NCBI GenBank assembly: GCA_964449175.1
Contig: CAYUYH010000044.1
Location: 1-13,700, forward strand
Source: CAYUYH01 sp964449175
Lineage (GTDB): Bacteria; Planctomycetota; Phycisphaerae; SM23-33
Length of the DNA stretch: 13,700 nucleotides
Reading direction: 5' to 3'
Shown: positions 1 to 6,922 of the stretch, one piece after another
Layout of the letters: each line of letters opens with the position of its first letter
How positions within the stretch are numbered: the first letter of the stretch is position 1
The notes under the pieces: generated by a model
Database searches by the model: none
The model's input: the letters and a program-made list of their open reading frames with translations, nothing else
Told to the model about the DNA's origin: nothing
Translations under genes and position numbers: made by a program

Positions 1-525
1 GAGGACGCCCGAGCGCTCCGCGAGGCGAGCCGGCTCAACGCCGAGGTGGTCGTGCCGGCCGACGCGGACAGGCAACGCGTCCTCATCGCCGCCGACGCGC
101 AAAAGCAGCGCGCCATCCGCGTCGCCCAGGGCGAGGCCGAGGCCACCATCGCCAAGATGTCCGCCGAGGGCAAGGGCCAGCAGGCCGTGCTCGACGGCAA
201 GGCCGCCGGCTACCGCAACCTTGTGACCTCTGCCGGCGACCCGCAGGTGGCCGCCACGCTGCTGATGATCGAGAAGCTGCTGGAGGTCGCGGGCATCCAG
301 GCGCACGCCATCCAGTCGCTGCCGATCGAGAAGCTCATCATCTGGGACGGCGGCGGCGAAGGCGGCGGGATCGGCAACCTGGGCAGGAAGATCATGGGCG
401 CCCTGCCGCCGATGCAGGAGCTGGCCAAGCAGGTCGGCCTGGAGCTGCCGGAGTTCCTCGGCAGAATGGCCAAGCAGGCCGGCGCCGAGGGCAAACCCGC
501 TCCAGGGCCGAAAGCGAAACAGTAG
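1..525 (+). CDS. Flotillin-like SPFH/band 7 protein, C-terminal part (5' truncated)
   Basis: The reading frame is open from base 1, so the gene begins before the window; 174 residues are visible. Flotillins are membrane-anchored scaffolds that oligomerise in ordered membrane domains. What remains is the flotillin stalk and tail. It opens with an Ala/Glu/Arg-rich coiled-coil stretch (AEVVVPADADRQR, then IRVAQGEAEATIAKM) typical of flotillin heptads. A segment with PIEKLIIWDGG follows, matching the family's C-terminal region, then a Gly-rich linker (GGGEGGGIG) and an Ala/Pro/Lys tail. The SPFH domain itself lies upstream and cannot be checked. The usual partner, an NfeD-like protein, would also be outside. 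A strong terminator follows the stop, so the gene ends its own transcription unit. Family assignment is fairly sure; the exact subfamily is not. Confidence 0.83.
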   Translation, partial: EDARALREASRLNAEVVVPADADRQRVLIAADAQKQRAIRVAQGEAEATIAKMSAEGKGQQAVLDGKAAGYRNLVTSAGDPQVAATLLMIEKLLEVAGIQAHAIQSLPIEKLIIWDGGGEGGGIGNLGRKIMGALPPMQELAKQVGLELPEFLGRMAKQAGAEGKPAPGPKAKQ

Positions 526-547
526 AGCGCGATCCCCCAACGTGCCC

Positions 548-588
548 CGAGCCCGGCTGGACCAACGCCAGTCGGGCTCGTTTCCTTT
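548..588 (+). terminator. Rho-independent terminator after the flotillin-like gene
   Basis: The arms 548-560 and 568-580 pair over 13 positions (12 Watson-Crick and one G-T wobble) around a 7-nt loop, and are followed by the T-rich stretch TTTCCTTT. It starts 23 nt after the stop codon and separates the upstream gene from the arsR operon. Confidence 0.8.
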
Positions 589-648
589 CCGGGGGGGGTG
601 CCGTGGGAGTGCACCGGAAACGCCTCGCGGCCGCGGCGGGGAATTTCC

Positions 649-676
649 TTGCAGCCGGGGCGATCTAGGCTATAAT
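649..676 (+). promoter_or_regulatory. Sigma70-type promoter of the arsR operon
   Basis: The -35 element TTGCAG (649-654) is followed after 16 bp by a perfect -10 element TATAAT (671-676). Transcription would start near 683, about 40 nt upstream of the arsR start codon. This is the only good promoter-like match between the terminator and arsR. Confidence 0.62.
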
Positions 677-701
677 GTGCGCGAGTAGTAACATACGCAC
701 A
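676..701 (+). promoter_or_regulatory. Candidate ArsR operator (inverted repeat at the -10/start site)
   Basis: TGTGCG (676-681) and CGCACA (696-701) form a perfect 6-bp inverted repeat separated by 14 bp. The left arm begins on the last base of the -10 box and the repeat spans the predicted transcription start. A repressor bound here would block RNA polymerase, as ArsR/SmtB proteins do. The spacing is not a published consensus that I can match, so the role is inferred from position and symmetry. Confidence 0.35.
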
Positions 702-721
702 CACAGGCCGGGCCGGACGCG

Positions 722-1051
722 ATGAAGGCGAGCGACAAGAGGCTTTGCAGGATGAAGGCTGAGGTCTTCTCAGCCGCGGGCAGTCCCGTGCGCGTGGCGA
801 TACTGGAGTCCCTGCGCGACGGGGAGCTGTGCGTCTGCGACATCGCCCGTTGCGTGGGCGCGGGCCGGCCTAACGTGTCGCGGCACCTGGGCATCCTGGC
901 CGGCGCGGGGCTGGTCGAGGCCCGCAAGGACGGGCTGAAGATGTTCTACTCCATCAAGACCCCATGCGTGCTGACGTTCCTGAACTGCGTAAGCGGCGTG
1001 CTGCGTCACCAGGCCCGCCAGGCCAGTGCGCTGCTCCGCAGCATGAAGTGA
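722..1051 (+). CDS. arsR: ArsR/SmtB-family metal(loid)-responsive repressor
   Basis: This is a 109-residue winged-helix repressor, the usual length for the family. ELCVCD at residues 35-40 is the classic ArsR metal(loid)-binding motif; C37 and C39, with C44 close by, could form a three-thiol As(III)/Sb(III)-type site. The recognition helix region is GRPNVSRHLGILAGAGLV (about 48-65), followed by the wing RKDGLKMFYSI. Two further cysteines (C82, C89) lie in the C-terminal helix, a feature of ArsR proteins that travel with DUF318 permeases. The ATG at 722 is the first start after the promoter. It probably represses its own operon (permease, trmO, thioredoxin) until thiol-reactive ligand binds. 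The family is certain; the ligand is inferred. Confidence 0.93.
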   Translation: MKASDKRLCRMKAEVFSAAGSPVRVAILESLRDGELCVCDIARCVGAGRPNVSRHLGILAGAGLVEARKDGLKMFYSIKTPCVLTFLNCVSGVLRHQARQASALLRSMK

Positions 1052-1128
1052 GACAGTACCTGGTGGCCAGTAGTCAGTAGCCCGTCGGAGAGCAGCCACC
1101 TGGCGACTGGGCACCTCTCGGAGAGAGC

Positions 1129-2508
1129 ATGGTCAACTGGAGAACAGAATGGTGGAAGCTGGCGACGATGGCGGCGGCGTTCGCGGCGCTGTTCTGGCTG
1201 CCGATGCACTGGCCTCGCTTCGTTGGCGCGGTTGAAGAGGCGCTACACCTCGGGCGGTGGTACGCCCGCGAGCACGTGCTATCGTGCCTGGCGCCGGCCT
1301 TCTTCATCGCCGGGGCGATCGGCGTGTTCGTCGGCCAGGCGTCCGTTATGAAGTATCTGGGCGCGCGGGCAAACAAGGTGCTGGCCTACGGCGTGGCGAG
1401 CGTGTCGGGGAGCATCCTTGCCGTCTGCTCCTGCACGGTGCTGCCGCTGTTCGCGGGCATCTACCGCATGGGCGCGGGGCTGGGGCCCGCGTGCGCGTTC
1501 CTCTACTCCGGCCCGGCGATCAACGTGCTGGCCATCATCCTGACTGCCCGAATCCTCGGGCTTCAGCTCGGCATCGCGCGGGCCGTCGGGGCGGTGGTCT
1601 TCAGCGTCGTGATCGGCCTGGCCATGCACCTGCTCTACCGCAAGGAAGAGACGGCCAAGGCTGCCGGCCAGCTCGTCGCCCCCGTGGCGGAGACGACCCG
1701 GCCGCTCTGGCAGAACGGACTGTTCTTCGCGCTGATGGTCGGCGTGCTCGTGTTCGCCAACTGGGGCCAGACAGGTGAGTCCGGGGAGGCCTGGCGAGCG
1801 GTCTACTCAGCCAGGTGGGCGATCACGGGCGCCCTGGCCGCGGTGCTGGCCGTGGTGCTCGTGCTGTGGTTCCGCCTGGCGTGGTGGAAGGTCGCCCTGG
1901 CGGCTGTGGCGCCTGTCGTGTTGGCGGTCGTGCTGCCCGGCGGGGGCCTTTGGCCCATGCTGCCGTTCACCGCGGGCGCAGTCGGCCTGGGCGTCGTGCT
2001 CAGCACGAGCAAGGGCGAGGGCGGCGAGTGGCTGGCTGCGACGTGGACCTTCACCAAGCAGATCCTGCCGCTGCTGCTGGCGGGCGTGCTGGTGGCGGGC
2101 TTTCTGCTCGGCAGGCCGGGACATGAAGGGGTGATTCCCGGCAAGTACGTGGAAACGCTCGTCGGCGACTCGCCCGATACGTTTTTCGCCGTCACGGGCT
2201 GGTCCGGCGGTGGGTTCGAGAGCTTCGTTCGAGCCGTCTGGCCGCTGTGGACGAACTTCTTCGCCGCGATCTTTGCGGCATTGATGTACTTCGCGACGCT
2301 GACGGAGGTGCCGATCCTTCAAGGGCTGATGGGCGCGGGCATGGGCAAGGGGCCCGCACTGGCGTTGCTGCTGGCCGGGCCGGCGCTGTCGCTGCCCAAC
2401 ATGCTTGTGATCCGAAGCATCATGGGCACGCGTAAGACGATCGTATTCTGCTCGCTGGTGGTCGTGATGGCCACGATCTCCGGCATGGTCTACGGCGCAT
2501 TGGCGTGA
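1129..2508 (+). CDS. DUF318/ArsP-type multi-spanning permease
   Basis: This 459-residue integral membrane protein has many hydrophobic helices in two halves joined by a charged cytosolic stretch (about 170-195). The N-terminal half has the family hallmark CSCTVLPLFAG (C100 and C102) followed by SGPAINVLAI (127-136). The C-terminal half repeats the pattern with TEVPILQGLMGAGMG and GPALSLPNMLVI, showing internal duplication. Family members include ArsP, which exports trivalent organoarsenicals; other DUF318 permeases have unknown substrates. The ATG at 1129 follows GGAGAGAGC. The 77-nt gap after arsR holds an imperfect repeat, CCTGGTGGC against GCCACCTGG, that might form a hairpin. Neighbouring arsR and a small CPKC protein support efflux of a thiophilic compound. 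The substrate is an inference. Confidence 0.88.
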   Translation: MVNWRTEWWKLATMAAAFAALFWLPMHWPRFVGAVEEALHLGRWYAREHVLSCLAPAFFIAGAIGVFVGQASVMKYLGARANKVLAYGVASVSGSILAVCSCTVLPLFAGIYRMGAGLGPACAFLYSGPAINVLAIILTARILGLQLGIARAVGAVVFSVVIGLAMHLLYRKEETAKAAGQLVAPVAETTRPLWQNGLFFALMVGVLVFANWGQTGESGEAWRAVYSARWAITGALAAVLAVVLVLWFRLAWWKVALAAVAPVVLAVVLPGGGLWPMLPFTAGAVGLGVVLSTSKGEGGEWLAATWTFTKQILPLLLAGVLVAGFLLGRPGHEGVIPGKYVETLVGDSPDTFFAVTGWSGGGFESFVRAVWPLWTNFFAAIFAALMYFATLTEVPILQGLMGAGMGKGPALALLLAGPALSLPNMLVIRSIMGTRKTIVFCSLVVVMATISGMVYGALA

Positions 2509-2544
2509 GGGCTGGCCACCGTGGCCTCGAGGTGGAGACAGACG

Positions 2545-3021
2545 ATGGAGCTTCAACGGATTGGCGTGGTTCATTCGCCGTTTGCCCAGCCGGCCGGCGT
2601 GCCGATTCAGCCGCGATACGCACAAGGCGTCGAAGGCACGGTGGAGGTTTTCCAGCCCTTTGCCGAGGGGCTGCGCGACCTGGACGGCTTTGACCGCATT
2701 TGGCTGGTCTATTGGCTCGACAGGGCGCCGCCGGCGCGATTGTCAGTGCGGCCTTTCAAGGACGACGTCGAGCGCGGGCTGTTCGCTACTCGCGCGCCGT
2801 GTCGGCCTAACCCAATTGGACTGTCGGCAGTAAGGCTGCTCGCCGTCCACGGGGCAATCCTGCATGTTCGTGACCTTGACGTGCTGGACGGCACGCCCCT
2901 GCTGGACATCAAGCCCTATGTTCCAGAATTCGACTGCTACGAGGTTCGTCGCATAGGCTGGCTGGGCCGGGCGGGCGGACGGACGACCGCCGACGACCGC
3001 TTTCGCGACCAGAAGGAGTAG
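2545..3021 (+). CDS. trmO: TrmO-family tRNA (t6A37) N6-methyltransferase
   Basis: TrmO (YaeB/TsaA, UPF0066) uses SAM to add the N6-methyl group of m6t6A37 in some tRNAs. The 158-residue protein has the full beta-barrel core: N-terminal IGVVHSPF (6-13), LDGFDRIWLVYWLDR (46-60), the signature GLFATRAPCRPNPIGLSAV (78-96) and DVLDGTPLLDIKPYVPEFD (112-130). It matches the short form of the family and lacks the longer C-terminal domain of the E. coli protein. The ATG at 2545 is chosen because AGGTGGAG sits 8 nt upstream and family similarity begins at MELQRIG. An in-frame GTG at 2521 would only add eight residues. It lies 36 nt after the permease and 3 nt before the thioredoxin-like gene, so it is part of the arsR operon. 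Some UPF0066 members may have other substrates. Confidence 0.87.
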   Translation: MELQRIGVVHSPFAQPAGVPIQPRYAQGVEGTVEVFQPFAEGLRDLDGFDRIWLVYWLDRAPPARLSVRPFKDDVERGLFATRAPCRPNPIGLSAVRLLAVHGAILHVRDLDVLDGTPLLDIKPYVPEFDCYEVRRIGWLGRAGGRTTADDRFRDQKE

Positions 3022-3024
3022 GCC

Positions 3025-3258
3025 ATGACCAAGCTGCAAATCCTGGGCGCCGGCTGCCCCAAGTGCAGACAGTTGGCCGAGAACGCCGAGGCCGCCGCGA
3101 AGGCAGCGGGAATCGATTACGAAATCGAGAAGGTCACGGACCTGAATGAGATCATGAAGTTCGGCGTGATGATGACGCCGGCACTGGCCGTCGACGGGGA
3201 GGTCAAGGTCGTCGGCAAGGTCCCTGACGTCGAGGCGATAGGGCAACTGCTACCCTAG
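3025..3258 (+). CDS. Small thioredoxin-like redox-active disulfide protein
   Basis: The 77-residue protein is a minimal thioredoxin fold. It has strand KLQILGAG, active-site CPKC (residues 11-14), a helix rich in Ala, strand DYEIEKV, and the cis-proline loop MMTPALAVDG with P52. It belongs to the small family often annotated as redox-active disulfide protein 2 or MTH895-like, repeatedly found beside ArsR regulators and DUF318 permeases. The start at 3025 has AAGGAG (3013-3018) 6 nt upstream and lies 3 nt after the trmO stop, so translation is probably coupled. It may reduce or hand over a thiol-bound metal(loid), or regenerate permease cysteines; this is inferred. It is not an ArsC arsenate reductase. 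It is the last gene before a convergent leftward gene. Confidence 0.87.
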   Translation: MTKLQILGAGCPKCRQLAENAEAAAKAAGIDYEIEKVTDLNEIMKFGVMMTPALAVDGEVKVVGKVPDVEAIGQLLP

Positions 3259-3319
3259 GCGCGTCGGGGGACGAACATGCTGGGGCACGGGCAGTCGTGA
3301 GGAGGTCTCTCGTGAGCGG

Positions 3320-4738
3320 TCAGTCCACCAGTCGTTGTGGGCGGTGGCCGGCGATTGTGGCGAAGACGCCCATCAGCGCCTCCTCGTAGTCCTTCACGTC
3401 GTTGCCGCCGGGGACGACGAAGTAGATGCTGTCGGTGATCTCAGCCAGCTCAGCCATCAGCTCGACGTCCGCGTCGGCGCCCAGGCTGATGGAAAGTATG
3501 AAGAAGCCGTTATCCGCGGCGAGATGTGCCTGCTCGATCGCCGCGGCCCGCGCGCCGCCGGGCAAGTTTGCCTTGCCGTCGGACAGCAGCACGATCATCT
3601 TCGTGGCGAACTCCCGTCCGTTGAGCTGCAGCTCCTCACGCGCCTTCTGGATGCCGGCGGCGATATTCGTCATGTCGTGGTAATGCCCCGCCTGGCGCTG
3701 GCGCGAGGTGAGTTCCACCAGGGCGTGGTCGCTCGTCAGCGGCACCTCCAGGACGGCCGTGCCGTCGGCGCTGGTGTAGGCGACTAGGCTCAGGCGGTCG
3801 TCTGTCTTCACCTGGTGGAGGTAGGCCAGGAACACAGTCACGGCGTCCTTGACCGCTGTGATCGGCTGCTCGCGCGTCTGCCACAGCGTCGGCGTCTGAC
3901 TGGCCTTGGCCTGGATCTCCTGGAGGTAGTTCATGAACGTCAGGTAGCCGTACCCGTTGGCGTAGCCGGCGTCGCGGACGAAGCCGCTGGTCTTGACGTA
4001 GCTGATGTAGTTGCCCCAGCTTCCCGAGGGGAATGGGTACGGCACGCCCGTCAGGCCAAGCGCCGCCATGATCGTCGTGGTGTCCAGGGCGGGGTTGATG
4101 TAGACCGGCTCGAACTGCATGTTGCCGTACTGGGGCGAGCCCAGGTCGTGCCAGATGTTCAGGAGGTTCTGCTCGATCTCGCTTCGGCCGAGACGGGCGA
4201 CGTGGCGCAGCTCGCTGTCGTCGTTCATGGACCCGGAGTAGTCCAGCACGAGCACGATGTCTCGCGAGCCGAAGACGGCCGTCGACGACGTGACGACGTC
4301 GGCGGAGTTCTTGCCGAGAAGCTTGGCGAAGAACAGGTCGACCGCGCTGCCGCGGTCGGCGGTGAGGTGTCCGGTGACCTGGATGGCATAGGGCACCTCG
4401 GATGACGATGGACTGGTGGGCGTGAACTGCGAGGTAGCTGAATCCCACGTGCCCACCTGGACGTCGCCGGGCTGAAGCACGAGGGGCGCGCCGTTGACGG
4501 AGTTCTTGGCGGCGTACTCCACGGCCCGCTGGTACGCCTCATCGGGGGATGTGGTCAACCCGCTGGCGCCGGCGAGGGCGGCAGCGTCCGTCGCGGCCTG
4601 GAGATCGGCCTGCATGACGTACACGTACCCCACGTCCAATGCCAGGGCCATCATCATCGCCAGCGCCGCCAGCAGCAGGGCCACCAGTATCAGCACCACG
4701 CCGCGTCTGCGATCAGGATGTCTGCTTGGTCTGTTCAC
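3320..4738 (-). CDS. TadG-like pilus-assembly protein with von Willebrand A domain
   Basis: The 472-residue protein starts with a basic segment (RRR at 10-12) and one membrane helix (VVLILVALLLAALAMM, 14-30). The TadG signature follows: DVGYVYVMQADLQAATDAAALAGA. A beta-rich linker leads to a vWA domain with an intact MIDAS: DYSGS (D166, S168, S170), T357 in MTNIAAGI and D387 in LLSDG. About 110 residues between the first two MIDAS elements are an insert rich in Tyr, Gly and Trp (near 200-290). TadG proteins are envelope-anchored accessory parts of the Flp pilus; the vWA domain suggests metal-dependent adhesion or protein contact. The start is a GTG at 4738 with AGGCGG upstream, 29 nt after the tadE stop, so the two form an operon. 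It ends convergently to the thioredoxin-like gene. Confidence 0.85.
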   Translation of the reverse strand: MNRPSRHPDRRRGVVLILVALLLAALAMMMALALDVGYVYVMQADLQAATDAAALAGASGLTTSPDEAYQRAVEYAAKNSVNGAPLVLQPGDVQVGTWDSATSQFTPTSPSSSEVPYAIQVTGHLTADRGSAVDLFFAKLLGKNSADVVTSSTAVFGSRDIVLVLDYSGSMNDDSELRHVARLGRSEIEQNLLNIWHDLGSPQYGNMQFEPVYINPALDTTTIMAALGLTGVPYPFPSGSWGNYISYVKTSGFVRDAGYANGYGYLTFMNYLQEIQAKASQTPTLWQTREQPITAVKDAVTVFLAYLHQVKTDDRLSLVAYTSADGTAVLEVPLTSDHALVELTSRQRQAGHYHDMTNIAAGIQKAREELQLNGREFATKMIVLLSDGKANLPGGARAAAIEQAHLAADNGFFILSISLGADADVELMAELAEITDSIYFVVPGGNDVKDYEEALMGVFATIAGHRPQRLVD

Positions 4739-4767
4739 CGTGTTTCACCGCCTGAAAGACGCCGCGG

Positions 4768-5184
4768 CTAGTCGCCCTCCTTGCGCATGGTCACCTCGGT
4801 CTGGAGGGTGGCGAGTGACCCGATCTTGTCGCTGAAGGCCTCCAAGGCCACGATCGAGATGTCCGATCTGGGCACGGAGATGCGGACGGTGACGTCATGG
4901 CTGCCCGGCCCGGTGTTGGGGGGCTGGATCGCCGTCACCGTGAAGTTGGCGTTGATGTGGCTGAGTCTGTCCAGGGCCACCGCCCGGGCCTGCTCCACCG
5001 TCGAGCCGCGGACGGCCAACTCCCGCGCCGCCTCGCGCGCCGCGTTCGTCATGCAGTGCAACACGTGGAAGGTCATGGCGAACTCGATCATGCCGAATGT
5101 CATCAGCGACAACAGCAGCAGCACAATCGCCAGCTCAACGATGGCCACGCCGCTTCGCTTTCTTCGGTTCGATCTTCCATTCAT
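4768..5184 (-). CDS. tadE: TadE-like pseudopilin
   Basis: The 138-residue protein has a short basic leader (RSNRRKRSG) and a pilin-like helix VAIVELAIVLLLLSLMTFGMIEF. After G12 the glutamate falls at +5 (VAIVE), as in pseudopilins cut by the TadV/CpaA peptidase. Residues NAAREAARELAVRG match the conserved TadE segment, and the C-terminal part alternates beta strands. The start at 5184 is chosen because GGGAG lies 7 nt upstream and it gives a normal short prepilin leader. The frame stays open to an ATG at 5427, which would add 81 residues lacking similarity to TadE. It is the first gene of a leftward pair with the vWA TadG protein. In Aggregatibacter TadE and TadF pseudopilins are needed for Flp pilus formation; the same role is likely here. 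Confidence 0.86.
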   Translation of the reverse strand: MNGRSNRRKRSGVAIVELAIVLLLLSLMTFGMIEFAMTFHVLHCMTNAAREAARELAVRGSTVEQARAVALDRLSHINANFTVTAIQPPNTGPGSHDVTVRISVPRSDISIVALEAFSDKIGSLATLQTEVTMRKEGD

Positions 5185-5635
5185 GAGTACGCTCCCGAAT
5201 ATCCAGCGGCTACCGGCAGGAATACGCGTCGGCCACGCGCCGGTCCACAGCAGGGCGAACGAATCGCAGGCATTGGTCGGGATCATCCTTTCCGCTGGTC
5301 CGTGCGACACACGAGGGCGACTCCCCGTTCCCTGAATCTTGCGCCGAAACGCCCGCATGGTTGCACGGCCTGGCGACTGCCCGCGCCAGGCGGACAGCAG
5401 GCCGTGACCGCCCACAGATAGGGCCATCCCACTATTCTACAGTACAAACGGGGCAAAGTGAAGGGTCAAGATCCCCCGTAGAGCACTATGGCGGGCCGTG
5501 CTTCCCGCACGGCGGCAACTAGTTAGGGTAGCCGGAAGGGCCGGGCCGCCTCGCGGACCGGAAGACGCGCCCGGAGTGCGTCAGGTGAGGAGCTGACGGG
5601 CACGTGTCGGGACAGTCGGCCTGTCGGCCGGGGGT
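5185..5635. other. Intergenic region between two leftward tad genes (451 bp)
   Basis: No convincing gene is seen here apart from the open upstream extension of the tadE frame (to 5427). It holds the predicted tadE promoter (5434-5462). A 7-bp hairpin, GCCGTGC (5495-5501) with GCACGGC (5507-5513), could mark the 3' end of the leftward 5636-6922 transcript, but it has no T-tract. An 8-bp palindrome AACTAGTT (5517-5524) and a small stem GACAG/CTGTC (5611-5625) are also present. Confidence 0.5.
5434..5462 (-). promoter_or_regulatory. Predicted promoter of the leftward tadE-tadG pair
   Basis: On the minus strand TTCACT (5462-5457) is followed after 17 bp by TAGAAT (5439-5434). Transcription would begin near 5427, giving either a leader of about 240 nt before the tadE start at 5184 or a leaderless transcript beginning on the ATG at 5427-5425. 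The -35 box is only moderate. Confidence 0.45.
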
Positions 5636-6922
5636 TCATTCCACCAGGAACGGCCTGCCGGACCCGGGGAAGTCGCCCTGGTAGTCCACGTTGATCGTGC
5701 TGTTGCCCGCGACGGACAACGTGTTGACGATGAGCTGGCTGCCATACTGGTCGGCTGTCCCGCCGACGTCCAACCCGCCGCTGGGAATGTAGATCGTCCC
5801 CTCGACGTGCACCTGCTCGTTGCCTCGCAGGCGGGCCTCGCTGGTCAGGGCGGGGTCCTGGAAGATGCTGATCCTCGTGAACTCCACCGGCGCCCCGGGC
5901 GGGAGCTGGTCAGCCGTCATCGGTGAGATGCTGATCCGCCCGTTGCCGGTCAGGTCCAGATTCATCTTGGCCTTCTTGCCGCTGCCCGTGACGGCCAGCA
6001 GGACGCCCTCGGCCTCGAAGATCCCGCCGGTGATGTCCAGGCCATTGCCGCCGATGACGTAGATGCCCGGCTGGAGGCGCAGCGAGCCGTTGTTCAGCGA
6101 TATGCCGTCGGGATAGTAGCCTGGTGACAAAACGGGCCCGTCCTGGGTCAGCGTCGGCATGTGCTTGGTGTCGGGGAAGTCCAGGTGCGCCAGCGGGTCG
6201 GGCATGTAGGCCGCGCCGGTGTTGAGGTTGCCGTGCAGGTTGCCGGGGCTGGCAGTGGCGCCGTCGGCGCAGACGTTCAGGTCGGAGACGTTGATGTCAG
6301 GCGTGCCCTTGATGACTATGCAGTCGTCGTGGGTGGAGTTGACGTGGATTCCGCCGTTGTCCACGTTGATCTCGCTGTTGCCGTTCAGGTGCAGCGTATC
6401 CCGGCGGGCCGGGTCCAGCACCAGGATGGCCGGGCCTATGGTGATGTAGTTCATGGCGATGGCATATCGGCTGACCTTGGCCTCCGGCGCGCCGAAGATC
6501 GGGCCGAACAGAAGCGGCAGCGGATTGTCCCCGGCAACGGAGTCCGGACGCTTGGCGACGACCTTGACGGCGTCGGCGCCCACCAGCGTCGGCGTGAACG
6601 TGCGGGTGGCGCGGTTGTAGCGTCCGATAACGATGTCGCCGTCGGCGGCGTTGCTCCCATTCAAGGCCAGCTGCACCTGGGTGGCATCTGCGTTGTTGCT
6701 CAGGCCGGCCTTGTGGGCGAGCGCGCGAACCTCGTCAAACAGGTTCATGTGGATCTTCTGAGCCCCTGCCAGGGCGGCTGCGTCGGCGGCGTTGTGCAGT
6801 TGCTGGGCTACCAGGTGGATGTAGGCTGCGTCGCATGCCAGGCCCACCAGGCCTATGATCACCACTATCGTGATCGCCACCCATACGGCGACGGCGCCGC
6901 GTTTGCGCGTATTCCTAGACAT
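5636..6922 (-). CDS. TadG-like protein with Gly/Asn-rich beta-solenoid-like body
   Basis: The 428-residue protein starts with a basic leader (NTRKRG) and a membrane helix (AVAVWVAITIVVIIGLVGLA). The TadG signature LVAQQLHNAADAAALAGAQ follows (residues 37-55). Residues 60-165 resemble the usual TadG linker domain. From about 178 the chain becomes Gly/Asn/Asp-rich with recurrent hxGNxxIxV units: LNGNSEINVDNG (179-190), LTGNGRISIS (324-333), LRGNEQVHVEG (365-375) and VAGNSTINVDYQG (404-416). These resemble rungs of a right-handed beta-helix. No vWA MIDAS is present. ATG at 6922 has GGAG 8 nt upstream. It probably sits outside the inner membrane as an accessory or adhesive part of the Tad apparatus. 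N-terminal assignment is good; the solenoid is inferred from the repeat pattern. Confidence 0.78.
   Translation of the reverse strand: MSRNTRKRGAVAVWVAITIVVIIGLVGLACDAAYIHLVAQQLHNAADAAALAGAQKIHMNLFDEVRALAHKAGLSNNADATQVQLALNGSNAADGDIVIGRYNRATRTFTPTLVGADAVKVVAKRPDSVAGDNPLPLLFGPIFGAPEAKVSRYAIAMNYITIGPAILVLDPARRDTLHLNGNSEINVDNGGIHVNSTHDDCIVIKGTPDINVSDLNVCADGATASPGNLHGNLNTGAAYMPDPLAHLDFPDTKHMPTLTQDGPVLSPGYYPDGISLNNGSLRLQPGIYVIGGNGLDITGGIFEAEGVLLAVTGSGKKAKMNLDLTGNGRISISPMTADQLPPGAPVEFTRISIFQDPALTSEARLRGNEQVHVEGTIYIPSGGLDVGGTADQYGSQLIVNTLSVAGNSTINVDYQGDFPGSGRPFLVE

Noticed and set aside
3025..3258. Small thioredoxin-like protein as an ArsC arsenate reductase
   Set aside because: It is too short, has a CPKC active site with a thioredoxin-type cis-proline loop, and lacks ArsC features.
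5517..5524. AACTAGTT palindrome as a regulator site or attachment site
   Set aside because: An isolated 8-bp palindrome has no second copy or flanking repeat, and no integrase or transposase is present.
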